Below are positions 1-7,481 of a stretch of DNA of 64,000 bases, piece by piece; within the stretch, counting starts at the first letter, position 1, and each line of letters starts with the position of its first letter. The notes under the pieces were generated by a model. It saw nothing but the letters and a program-made list of their open reading frames with translations. It searched no databases and had not been told where the DNA came from. The translations under genes were made by a program, and so were the position numbers. The stretch comes from Mesorhizobium wenxiniae (GTDB lineage: Bacteria; Pseudomonadota; Alphaproteobacteria; Rhizobiales; Rhizobiaceae), in NCBI RefSeq assembly GCF_002284535.1, contig NZ_NPKH01000023.1:341767-405766 (forward strand), read 5' to 3'.

Positions 1-809
1 TTGGTTCTGCTGCAGCCATGTTTTACGGCAGGGCGAAGCGGTCACCATCGTAGCTCGCGACCCGTCCAAAGGCGCTGACTGGACGCGGCGTGGTGCCGAA
101 ATCGCGGTGGCGGATGTCCACGACAGCGAGGCCCTTTCGTCAGGTTTTTCGTCAAGGCGAGCGCCTGTTTCTGCTCAATCCGCCGGCTGACCCATCGACC
201 GACACTGACGTTGAAGAGCGCAAGACCGTTGCCGCCATCACTGCAGCTCTTGAAGGATCTGGATTGCGAAAGATCGTCGCGCAATCAAACTACGGCGCTC
301 GGCCCGGCGACCGGTGTGGCGACCTTAACATCCTCTACGAGTTGGAGCAGCAACTGCGCGCCCAGCCGATCCCTGCCAGCATCATCCGGGCGGCGTATTA
401 TATGAGCAACTGGGATTCTGCTGGGGATGGTGTGGTGAACACCCTTTTTCCGGCGGACTTCAGATTGCCGATGGTGGCACCGGACGACCTTGGGCGCGCC
501 GCTGCCCCTCTGCTGAAAGAGCCGATCGAACAGACAGGTATCCACTATATCGAAGGGCCGGCGCCTATTCTGCATCTGACGTCGCGGCTTGTCTAAGGGA
601 GGAGTTACGGACACATTAAGGTCGTGACGGCACCGCGTGAAAAGTGGCAAGAGACCTTTGAGGACATGGGCTTTTCCAAGGCAGCCGCCAAATCGTATGC
701 GCGCATGACCGCCGTCAGCCTGGACGACCTTGAACTGCCCGACAGTCCCGAGCGTGGCACGGTTTCCCTGCAATGCTACATTTCCGATTTGGTCACCCGA
801 CACAATTAG
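1..809 (+). pseudogene. NmrA-like NAD(P)-binding protein, frameshifted and missing its 5' end
   Basis: Three reading-frame pieces together read as one NmrA/atypical-SDR protein of the azoreductase/quinone-oxidoreductase type. Frame 2 gives the end of the nucleotide-binding fold (GEAVTIVARDP at 35-67, then ADVHDSEALSSGF). After a run of five T at 145-149 the reading continues in frame 3 (RQGERLFLLNPPADP and onward). Near 564 it shifts again (YSASDVAA... in frame 2 from 566) and returns to frame 3 near 612 for the tail VVTAPREKWQETFEDMG, ending at 809. Restoring one base at each break gives an uninterrupted family-like protein, so this is a decayed gene rather than several small ones. The N-terminal GxxGxxG region lies before the window. 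Sequencing error could explain one break but hardly three. Confidence 0.8.
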
Positions 810-1050
810 CGTCGCAAATCGACTCGGACAGGTCGGAACGAAACAGTGTTATCTCTGGATTTTCAATCCGTTACCGGAGCAAATTATACTATTAAATCCT
901 CTATTCTGATCGGCAGATCGCGGATACCCCTGCCCGTCGCATGATAAACCGCGCTTGCGACTGTTCGCCAAAGACCTTGACGCCGGCCCGGTTGACCTCG
1001 TGACCGGGGCTGAGTTCCACAGCCATTTCATCCATGGCGTTTTCGACTGG

Positions 1051-1497
1051 TCAGGGTTCACTGTATCCACTAGCAAAGAGGCGCAGGTCATAGGCCTCGG
1101 GATCTCGACGAAAGATCAACGCGCCATTCCGTTGGGATTCCTGTGGGACATAGTCGAGCGTAGCGCTGCTCTCCTCGACGACCTCATCGCCATTGCGGAG
1201 TTCACCTTTGATTTCGACAGCAGCAACTGATTTCCCCGCCCTGTTTGCGGCGGTGAACTCGACCACATAGCCGCCCTCGGTGACCGCGACCGCGAGCGGC
1301 AGCACAACGATCCGGGCGGTCCCATCGCGCGTGCTCAAGCCATCGACGACAAGAAAGCTGAGTACGGCAAGCAGGGCTACCGAGCTTATCCCCGCCACAA
1401 CCCACTCCGTGACCGAAGTCCCGGGTTTGCGTGTCATTCCTTTGTTGTCGGACTGCTGCTTCTGTTGCTTGTCGCCTTTTGCGGGATTCTTTGTCAC
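1051..1497 (-). CDS. TIGR02588 family protein
   Basis: A 148-residue protein with a Lys/Gln-rich N-terminus, one membrane segment (about residues 26-48, VVAGISSVALLAVLSFLVV) and a C-terminal extracytoplasmic beta-type domain containing GYVVEFTAANRAGKSVAAVEI. It matches my recollection of TIGR02588, a family found next to TIGR02587 membrane proteins in alphaproteobacteria; its function is unknown. I chose the GTG at 1497 because it overlaps the stop of the upstream gene in a GTGA arrangement, which implies translational coupling. The open frame extends further upstream to 1605, but only inside the TIGR02587 gene. Confidence 0.75.
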   Translation of the reverse strand: MTKNPAKGDKQQKQQSDNKGMTRKPGTSVTEWVVAGISSVALLAVLSFLVVDGLSTRDGTARIVVLPLAVAVTEGGYVVEFTAANRAGKSVAAVEIKGELRNGDEVVEESSATLDYVPQESQRNGALIFRRDPEAYDLRLFASGYSEP

Positions 1498-2336
1498 AGA
1501 ATGAGCCTCGCAACCGCCGCCCCGAGCGCGCCAGGAAACGACAGAACCACGACTGCACTGAGTGTCTCCGAAAAGCCGGCGCCATCGGTCCTGCCGAAGG
1601 TCCACAGGATATAAAGGTTCACAAGCATCACCAGGACATAGCCGACGATTGCATAGCGAAAGAAGATGCTGACGAATCCAGCGCCTGGCTCGGGACCGTG
1701 CGAGCCGCGGAATTCGAACTCATAGACGAAGGCGTGCATGAGAGCGAGGGTGACCACCACCAGAGCGATTTCCTGCCAGGGGTGCATCTTGTAAGCGATG
1801 AGGACGACCTCCTCCGTTGGTGCGATGTTCACCGACAGAAACAGAGCTCCGACCACCATCAGGAACAGCTCTCCGGTGTAGCCGGGCTCGGGAATGTCCT
1901 CCTCCTCCAACAGACTCGGGCCAAGCTGAGCGCGTGCCAAAGATGCTCCTAGACTGCCTGGGACAACCTGCACCGCTATTTTGCCAATCACCTCCCGTAG
2001 CGGCATTTCGACGGTCACGATGCCGAAAATAAAAAACACCGCAGCAGCCGCCACAGCGGCCACAAGTATGGCCACAAAAGCATCGGCGATGCGGTCGCGA
2101 AGCGCCACCGTCTGGCGAAAGCCTCCGTACTTGTGCAGCAGCACCAGCATTGGCAAAGTGACAGCCAGGAACAGGGCGAGCCGCAGTGGGTGAAGGTGAA
2201 ATCCCAGCGCCCAAGCTTCCATGGTCATCAGCACCGGGACGGCGAAGATCAACGCTCCGGCAAAGGCGCGCCCAAGACCAATCCAGAACTCACGCGGCGT
2301 TGGCACACGCCTGACGATGATTTCAGTTGGCGCCAC
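1494..2336 (-). CDS. TIGR02587 family membrane protein
   Basis: A 280-residue integral membrane protein with about seven hydrophobic segments (for example ALIFAVPVLMTMEAWALGF, FVAILVAAVAAAAVFFIFG, LFLMVVGALFLSVNI, IALVVVTLALMHAFVY and a C-terminal helix). The motif NIAPTEEVVLIAYKMHPWQEIALV between helices is typical of this family as I remember it. Function unknown. The open frame reaches 2405, but the GTG at 2336 follows a strong GAGGGAG ribosome-binding site by about five bases, so I prefer it. The gene is coupled to the TIGR02588 gene by a 4-base overlap, so the two products probably work together in the inner membrane. Confidence 0.75.
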   Translation of the reverse strand: MAPTEIIVRRVPTPREFWIGLGRAFAGALIFAVPVLMTMEAWALGFHLHPLRLALFLAVTLPMLVLLHKYGGFRQTVALRDRIADAFVAILVAAVAAAAVFFIFGIVTVEMPLREVIGKIAVQVVPGSLGASLARAQLGPSLLEEEDIPEPGYTGELFLMVVGALFLSVNIAPTEEVVLIAYKMHPWQEIALVVVTLALMHAFVYEFEFRGSHGPEPGAGFVSIFFRYAIVGYVLVMLVNLYILWTFGRTDGAGFSETLSAVVVLSFPGALGAAVARLIL

Positions 2337-2535
2337 GTCCGCTCCCTCAGAGATAGCCTGCGGGGAACAATGTTTCCTGCGCGATCTTGTTCCGGACCAC
2401 TGCACCTTCGATAGTCAGACGGCGCAGCGATGTTCAAGCCCAGACCAAACCTGTTGGGAACTCGCGAGCCAGCTTTCCGTTCGAACTCTCGATCGAAATA
2501 CAACGCAAAGCCGACATGGTATCTGGAGTGAAATC

Positions 2536-2979
2536 ATGAAATCGCAGCTCGTTGCCGAAAGCGCCGGACAAAGGACGTTCGTGGTGGTGCTTGAACCTGG
2601 CGAGGAAGCGTTCGCGGCGCTTACGTCTTTCGCGGTCGGGCAGAACATTGGCGGCGCCTCGCTGACCGCGCTCGGCGCCTTCGAAACGGCGACAGTCGGC
2701 TGGTTCGACGTTGGAGAAAAGACCTATCGGAAAATCCCGGTTCGGGAACAGTGCGAGGTGCTCAGCGCGATCGGCGATATTGCGATCGGCGACGACGGCA
2801 AGCCCAGCCTTCACGTCCACGCGGTGCTCGGGTTGCGCGATGGCAGCACGCGGGGCGGGCATCTGCTCGAAGGCATCGTTCGGCCGACTCTTGAAGTCAC
2901 AGTGGTGGAAGCGCCGGGGCATCTGCGCCGCAGGAAGCGCCCGGAACTCGGCATCGCCTTGATCGATCTGGATACTTGA
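2536..2979 (+). CDS. PPC/DUF296 domain DNA-binding-like protein
   Basis: A 147-residue single-domain protein of the PPC (DUF296) fold. Visible family features are the N-terminal FVVVLEPGEEAFAALTSFA strand-helix, the IGGASLTALGAFETATVGWFD core and the HVHAVLGLRDGSTRGGHLLEG metal/trimer-interface region, followed by a C-terminal beta strand (TLEVTVVEAPGHL). In plants the domain sits in AT-hook proteins; free-standing bacterial copies form trimers of unknown role. The ATG at 2536 is the first in the conserved part; the longer open frame upstream has no family similarity. It is divergent from the TIGR02587 gene and probably monocistronic. Confidence 0.8.
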   Translation: MKSQLVAESAGQRTFVVVLEPGEEAFAALTSFAVGQNIGGASLTALGAFETATVGWFDVGEKTYRKIPVREQCEVLSAIGDIAIGDDGKPSLHVHAVLGLRDGSTRGGHLLEGIVRPTLEVTVVEAPGHLRRRKRPELGIALIDLDT

Positions 2980-3011
2980 AACCGAACTCGGATCAGGCGA
3001 TCCGGGCGCGC

Positions 3012-4295
3012 TTATCCTTTTTGTTTGATTTGTTTGACGTCCGCGGGCGCCTCGGGTGCCGCCTCCCAGCCGAACACACTGCGACCGCCGAGCAGATGCG
3101 ACTGATCGAACTCTCCGGCAACGATTTCCTTCAGGCTGGGGCCTGTGGCATAGCGTTCGACCTGCCGTGACTGGTCGTCGAGCCGCTTCAAGGCACCGAT
3201 TTCTTCGTCGCGGCCGAGCCTGGCCTTGTGGACCGCGGACTTCAGCACGCCGATCGTCTCGTCATAGACTTTCAGCGGCACGGGGAATGGATGTCTGTCC
3301 TTGCCGCCATGCGCCAGCGAGAAGCGCCCCGGATCGGAAAACCGGCATGGCGCGCCATGCAGAACCTCGGCAACCAGCGCCAGCGCCCGCACCGTGCGCG
3401 CACCGACGCCGGGGACCAGAAGAAGATCGGAAAAATCGGCGGGGCCACGCTCGGCAGCCGCCGCCATGTTCCCATGAAGGCGGCGCATGACGACATCGCT
3501 TTCGCGAACGTCGTGGTGCGCCGGCATGACCAGGTGTGGCAGCATCGGCTGCTGTTCAGGCGCCTGCTCTGGAGCCGGGGCCGTGCCACGTTCAAGCGCG
3601 GCGAATTCCCTCAGAATGCGCTCCGGTCCGAGGTCCTGCAGGAGCTCCAGCTGTCCCTTGCGCGAAGCGTCGGCGCGGCGGTCGGTCAGGTTGACGATTT
3701 CGCCCTGGTTGGCGCCTTCGATGGCGGCATGCGGCTGGTCGACGAAGCTCTTCAGGCCTTCGGACAGCCAGTGATAGCGGCGCGCCACCTTGCTGTCGCC
3801 GTTCATGCCCTGCTGCACCACGACCCAGTCGCCATCATTGGTAACGATAAAGCCATGCAGATAGAGGTCGAAGCCGTCCTGAACGGCGGCGCTGTCAACC
3901 TTGGCGACGAGCCGGCTGGCAGTTGCCAGGCCTGTTCCGTCGAAGCCGACGCGCTCGCCGATGACGGCAAGCTCGTGCGGGGTCTTGCGTGAATGCGCGC
4001 CGCGGCCGCCGCACACGTGAATACCAAGTTCACCGGAGAGCGGAGCCAACCCGCGTTTCAAGGCGCCGATGACGCTGGTCGTGATGCCGGATGAATGCCA
4101 GTCCATTCCCATAACGGCGCCAAACGACTGGAACCAGAAGGGATGCGCCAACCGGCGCAGCAGCTCCTCGCGACCGTAGTGGTGAATGATCGCCTCGCAC
4201 ATGACCGCGCCAAGGCGCGTCATCCGGTCGCCGAGCCATTTCGGCACGCGTCCGCCATGAAGTGGCAGGTCTGCGCTTCCCGATCGTTGTGCCAA
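3012..4295 (-). CDS. DUF763 domain-containing protein
   Basis: A 427-residue protein of the DUF763 family, soluble with no signal peptide. The N-terminus (SADLPLHGGRVPKWL, then FWFQSFGAVMGMDWHSSGITTSV) and the middle block (LGIHVCGGRGAHSRKTPHEL) are the conserved family parts. A later helix-hairpin-helix-like stretch (DLLLVPGVGARTVRALALVAEV, about residues 275-300) suggests nucleic-acid binding. Next comes a SLAHGGKDRHPFPVPLKVYDETI block. Function is unknown; DUF763 is known mainly from archaea and thermophiles and has been speculated to act on nucleic acids. The neighbouring DNA-repair genes (alkB, ku, ligD) fit that, but this is inference. Confidence 0.75.
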   Translation of the reverse strand: MAQRSGSADLPLHGGRVPKWLGDRMTRLGAVMCEAIIHHYGREELLRRLAHPFWFQSFGAVMGMDWHSSGITTSVIGALKRGLAPLSGELGIHVCGGRGAHSRKTPHELAVIGERVGFDGTGLATASRLVAKVDSAAVQDGFDLYLHGFIVTNDGDWVVVQQGMNGDSKVARRYHWLSEGLKSFVDQPHAAIEGANQGEIVNLTDRRADASRKGQLELLQDLGPERILREFAALERGTAPAPEQAPEQQPMLPHLVMPAHHDVRESDVVMRRLHGNMAAAAERGPADFSDLLLVPGVGARTVRALALVAEVLHGAPCRFSDPGRFSLAHGGKDRHPFPVPLKVYDETIGVLKSAVHKARLGRDEEIGALKRLDDQSRQVERYATGPSLKEIVAGEFDQSHLLGGRSVFGWEAAPEAPADVKQIKQKG

Positions 4296-4377
4296 ATCTT
4301 GCTGCCTGTTGCCGAACTATGCCTTGCGCTCAACAGATAGGTATCGAAAGCGGCGTGAAGAAGCGATGACACCCGCT

Positions 4378-4563
4378 TCAAGCTGCCGATGCCCGTTCCG
4401 AATTCCATTGCCGGCCTTGGTGCCCGGCCGCTTGGCGATCACTGTAGCCGGTTATCGCTTCGCTGAGGAGATCAAACTTCTCGATGTCACAATGCTCACC
4501 CGTCAATAGATCCGTCGGCCGCGGTGACTCGTCAGGTCGCCGCCAATTGATCTCGAACGACAT
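4378..4563 (-). CDS. small hypothetical protein, low confidence
   Basis: A 61-codon frame beginning MSFEINWRRPDESPRPTD, acidic and Trp/Arg-rich at the N-terminus, with no family I recognise. Its ATG shares one base with the stop of the preceding 49-codon frame (TGATG), the usual sign of translational coupling. There is no convincing ribosome-binding site of its own. It lies between DUF763 and the GFA gene, where otherwise over 400 bases would be empty. It may equally be a chance frame or remnant. Confidence 0.3.
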   Translation of the reverse strand: MSFEINWRRPDESPRPTDLLTGEHCDIEKFDLLSEAITGYSDRQAAGHQGRQWNSERASAA

Positions 4564-4712
4564 CACGGGTCCGGGATCTGGGCGCCGCTCCGTTCCAGGC
4601 GTGCTCGATAACCGGAAGGCCCGATGATCGTCTCAAGGTCTTCATGGTCCGTCGCCTTCCAGGTGAGCGCCAACACAGCGTGGTGGTCGCGGGCTATCAC
4701 CAGATCGACCAT
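4563..4712 (-). CDS. small hypothetical protein, low confidence
   Basis: A 49-codon frame (MVDLVIARDHHAVLALTW...) directly downstream of the GFA gene on the same strand, 18 bases after its stop. It could be a third member of the alkB-GFA transcript. An in-frame TAA lies just upstream of the ATG, so it cannot be longer. Family unknown; no clear Shine-Dalgarno sequence. Confidence 0.3.
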   Translation of the reverse strand: MVDLVIARDHHAVLALTWKATDHEDLETIIGPSGYRARLERSGAQIPDP

Positions 4713-4730
4713 TGGCGGCGTTTTGCCGGG

Positions 4731-5168
4731 TTACCGATCGGCGGGATTTCCGACCGCCGGATCGCGCCGCCTTGAATATCTTCCCACACGTGGCAGATCG
4801 TCACGAAATTCCACCCACGGCAGCTTCATGTCCCAATAGGCATGAGCCTGCGGCGGAAAACGTTCGGGGTGGTCGAAGAAGCCGATCGTCACATAGAGTT
4901 CTTCGGGAAGCCCCTGGTCGAGATAGGCTATGGATGTCCCGCAATCGGCGCAGAAGGTGCGGAGCACGCCTCGGGTCCTCGAGAACGTCTTCGGCGTGCC
5001 GGTCAGCAATCTGAACTGGGCCGGTCGATAGCCGACCCAGACGGTCAGCGGGCTCCCTATGGCCTTGCGGCAATCGTCGTCGTGATCGGAGCAAATCCAG
5101 AACGGGTCGCCATGCATCTCAGCCGTTATCGAACCGCAAAAACAGGAGCCGGTCTCGATCCTGGTCAT
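4731..5168 (-). CDS. GFA family (Mss4-like fold) protein
   Basis: A 145-residue protein with the zinc-binding pattern of the glutathione-dependent formaldehyde-activating (GFA/CENP-V) family: CFCGS at residues 9-13, a second Cys cluster (ICSDHDDDC) and a late FCADCGT pair. The core (LTVWVGYRPAQFRLLTG, TFSRTRGVLRTFCADCGTS, YVTIGFFDHPERFPPQAH) is typical. Family members bind zinc; real formaldehyde chemistry is shown for few, so the substrate is open. The ATG at 5168 overlaps the alkB stop (ATGA), so the two are co-translated; the longer open frame upstream lies inside alkB. Confidence 0.85.
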   Translation of the reverse strand: MTRIETGSCFCGSITAEMHGDPFWICSDHDDDCRKAIGSPLTVWVGYRPAQFRLLTGTPKTFSRTRGVLRTFCADCGTSIAYLDQGLPEELYVTIGFFDHPERFPPQAHAYWDMKLPWVEFRDDLPRVGRYSRRRDPAVGNPADR

Positions 5169-5797
5169 CGAACTATCGCTTCTGATCGAGGCGACCGTTC
5201 CGGGTGCAGAGTCCGCAGGGTGATGGAGTAGCGGTGCTCGGAAAGCGGCGGGATGCTGTGCTGCCATTCGGTGCGCGCCGGTCCCGTCATCAGGTAAGCC
5301 GACCTTGGCTCGATGATGATGGTCTGGCGATCCCATCCAGCGCCGTTCTTCCGGCGGAGCCGAAAGCTGCATGGCGCAAGAAGAGAAACGCCGGCTACGG
5401 CATCGAAATGCGGCTTGTCGCGATGCCAGCCGATACCCGCGCCGGGCCGGTACTCGTTGATCAAGACCTGCACGAAAGCATCGGCGGGCAGCCGCGCAAA
5501 TGCCGCCACCTTGTCCCTGAGCGGCATCAGAAAAGCAGGGATAGGAGGCGCCTCGACGACTTTGCGTTGGTCAAAATCGTAGCGCAGGCCAAAACCGGCG
5601 ACGCGCCGGTTTGCGAGATGGCCATGAAAGTCGAAAGGCTGGAAGGCGAGACTTTCGAGCTGCCGCGCCAGCTCGGGCTCTTCCTGCGCGGTGATCAGCT
5701 CCGGCTGATAGTGAAATCCTTCCGGCAGATCGTTGGGCGCACGAAACAGGTCGCCTTGGCCAGCGAATTCCGGCTGCTTGGTTTTGAGCGATGGCAT
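5165..5797 (-). CDS. alkB: AlkB-like 2-oxoglutarate/Fe(II) dioxygenase
   Basis: A 210-residue AlkB-family oxidative demethylase, which removes 1-methyladenine and 3-methylcytosine type lesions from nucleic acids using Fe(II), O2 and 2-oxoglutarate. Catalytic residues are visible: H125 and D127 in GWHRDKPHF, H180 in WQHSIPP, and R189 and R195 in HRYSITLRTLHP for 2-oxoglutarate. The nucleotide-lid region INEYRPGAGIGWH precedes the iron site. The ATG at 5797 starts a family-like N-terminus; a longer frame to 5872 is possible. It is the first gene of a coupled pair with the GFA gene. Confidence 0.9.
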   Translation of the reverse strand: MPSLKTKQPEFAGQGDLFRAPNDLPEGFHYQPELITAQEEPELARQLESLAFQPFDFHGHLANRRVAGFGLRYDFDQRKVVEAPPIPAFLMPLRDKVAAFARLPADAFVQVLINEYRPGAGIGWHRDKPHFDAVAGVSLLAPCSFRLRRKNGAGWDRQTIIIEPRSAYLMTGPARTEWQHSIPPLSEHRYSITLRTLHPERSPRSEAIVR

Positions 5798-5939
5798 CAA
5801 CCCTAATTGGTGAAGCCGGCCGGCGGCGGCAAGACCTTGGAGGCGTCGAGCCGGCCGGATCACCGCCTCCATATCTTGGGCGAGACGGAACCTGGCTTGC
5901 CGGGGTGGGTTATTGCCCAGACGCGTCGAGTGTTTGGAA

Positions 5940-6155
5940 ATGCCTTCAACTGCTATTCAAAGCATCAATTACGACCCGGCGACGAGGACCCTCTCCGTAT
6001 GGTTCGTCCCAAGCGGAAATCGCTACGATTACGACGACGTGCCGCCGCAGACCTACGCTGCATTCCGCAAGGCCTCGTCAAAAGGTCGGTTCCTCAACGC
6101 GTTCATTCGAGACCGGTATAGCTACCATTTGGTCGAGCAGAGCCAGTCGGGGTGA
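5940..6155 (+). CDS. KTSC domain protein
   Basis: A 71-residue protein consisting of one KTSC domain (lysyl-tRNA synthetase C-terminal-like): AIQSINYDPATRTLSVWF, then a strand with SGNRYDYDDVPPQTYAAF and a C-terminal helix KASSKGRFLNAFIRDRY. Such domains are small RNA/nucleic-acid-binding modules of unsettled role, common in rhizobia. The ATG at 5940 begins the conserved region; an earlier start at 5913 would add nine unconserved residues. Confidence 0.8.
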   Translation: MPSTAIQSINYDPATRTLSVWFVPSGNRYDYDDVPPQTYAAFRKASSKGRFLNAFIRDRYSYHLVEQSQSG

Positions 6156-6215
6156 GATCTTTTGCCCTTGTCGCGCGTAATGCATCCGGGAGAATCCGGT
6201 CGGTCGGCCGATCCC

Positions 6216-6431
6216 TCATTGCGCCGGCGGCGTACCGGGTTGATCGCCGCCCGTAGTCGTCTTCGGCGTCGGGTCCTTGTCGACTTCGGGATTTTGATCG
6301 ACCGTGTTGGTGTTGCTTTGTGTCGGTTCAGTGCTGCTGGTGCTGCCCTGTGTCGGTTCGGTCTCGTTGCTGCAACCCGCTAGAGCCAGCGCCGCCAAAA
6401 ATGATAGGCTCGTCAACGACAGTCTCGTCAT
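6216..6431 (-). CDS. small lipoprotein
   Basis: A 71-residue precursor with a signal peptide and lipobox (SFLAALALAGCS, Cys at about residue 21). The rest is low-complexity, rich in Thr, Ser, Pro, Glu and Gln with repeated EPTQ-S units and ending TTTGGDQPGTPPAQ. Probably an envelope-anchored disordered spacer. It is divergent from ku. Function unknown. Confidence 0.65.
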   Translation of the reverse strand: MTRLSLTSLSFLAALALAGCSNETEPTQGSTSSTEPTQSNTNTVDQNPEVDKDPTPKTTTGGDQPGTPPAQ

Positions 6432-6608
6432 GGCCAACCGCTCCCTTCCTGCTCGACAACGGTGAGTCGTGAATTTGGTTGCAGCGGAATGGCTTGTCTG
6501 CTGGCCCAGGACCCTTCTGATCGTCGCCGCGTAGGCGCCAAAGGAACAAATCTCCGCGCCGCCACGTTGCATTTCCAGTGCAATGCTTGTGACAGAGAGG
6601 CTAACGTC

Positions 6609-7478
6609 TTGGCGCCGAGAGCAAATTGGAAGGGTTTTCTGAAAATTGGAGAACTCAGCTGCCCGGTGGCGCTCTATACGGCTGCCTCAACCTCTGAGCG
6701 GATCGCTTTCCACACAATAAACCGCGCCACGGGCCATAGGGTGCATCGCGCCTTCGTCGACAGCGATAGCGGCAAGCCGGTCGAGAAGGACGACCAGGTC
6801 AAAGGCTTTGAGATCGGCTCGGGTGAGTACGTCGTGCTCGAACCCGATGAGGTCGCAGCCGCTGTCCCCGAGAGCGACAAGACGCTGTCGGTCTCAGCCT
6901 TCATCGGCTGTTCCGATGTCGACGACGTGTATTTCGACAAGCCGTATTACCTCGCCCCGCCGGATAAACACGCCGAGGAAGCTTTTGGGCTGATCCGCGA
7001 GGGCATGCGCAGGAAGAAAGTCGCTGCCATCGCCCAGACCGTCCTGTTCCGGCGCATCCGGACCCTGCTCATCCGGGCCTATGACGAAGGCCTGGTCGCA
7101 ACGACGCTGAAATTCGACTACGAGGTGCGCTCGGCGGAGGAGGCCTTCGACAACATTCCCGATATGAAGATCGAGGGCGAGATGCTCGAACTGGCCGAAC
7201 ACATCATCAAGACCAAGAAGGGCAAATTCGATCCGACCAAATTCGACGACCGATATGAGGCGGCGCTTGCCGAGCTGGTGAAAGCAAAGCTCGAAGGCAA
7301 GAAGATCGCCGTTCCGAAGCCGGCCAAGCGGGAGAAGGTCGTCGATCTTATGGATGCGCTGCGCCAGAGTGCCGGCGTTGGCGGCAAGCAGCCCTCGACA
7401 AGAAAGCCCGCGGCAAAGTCAAAGCCGGCGCGCCACGCAAAGGCGAAGCAGACAGCACCGCGTCGGAAGGCCGGCTGA
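6609..7478 (+). CDS. ku: Ku protein for non-homologous end joining (copy 1)
   Basis: A 289-residue bacterial Ku homodimer subunit that rings DNA double-strand ends and recruits LigD. The core runs from APRANWKGFLKIGELSCPVALYTAAS through HRVHRAFVDSDSGKPVEKDDQVKGF and KPYYLAPPD to a Lys/Arg/Pro-rich C-terminal tail (after about residue 245), which in characterised Ku proteins contributes DNA binding. I chose the TTG at 6609, after GAGAGG at about 6594, because homologues begin MAPRANWKG. The frame is open to 6462 without Ku similarity. ligD follows after 3 bases, so they form one transcription unit. Confidence 0.93.
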   Translation: MAPRANWKGFLKIGELSCPVALYTAASTSERIAFHTINRATGHRVHRAFVDSDSGKPVEKDDQVKGFEIGSGEYVVLEPDEVAAAVPESDKTLSVSAFIGCSDVDDVYFDKPYYLAPPDKHAEEAFGLIREGMRRKKVAAIAQTVLFRRIRTLLIRAYDEGLVATTLKFDYEVRSAEEAFDNIPDMKIEGEMLELAEHIIKTKKGKFDPTKFDDRYEAALAELVKAKLEGKKIAVPKPAKREKVVDLMDALRQSAGVGGKQPSTRKPAAKSKPARHAKAKQTAPRRKAG

Positions 7479-7481
7479 CCG

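Noticed and set aside
901..1035. 44-codon minus-strand frame after the TIGR02588 gene
   Set aside because: Reads fairly naturally (MDEMAVELSPGHEVNRAG) but has no ribosome-binding site, coupling or family.
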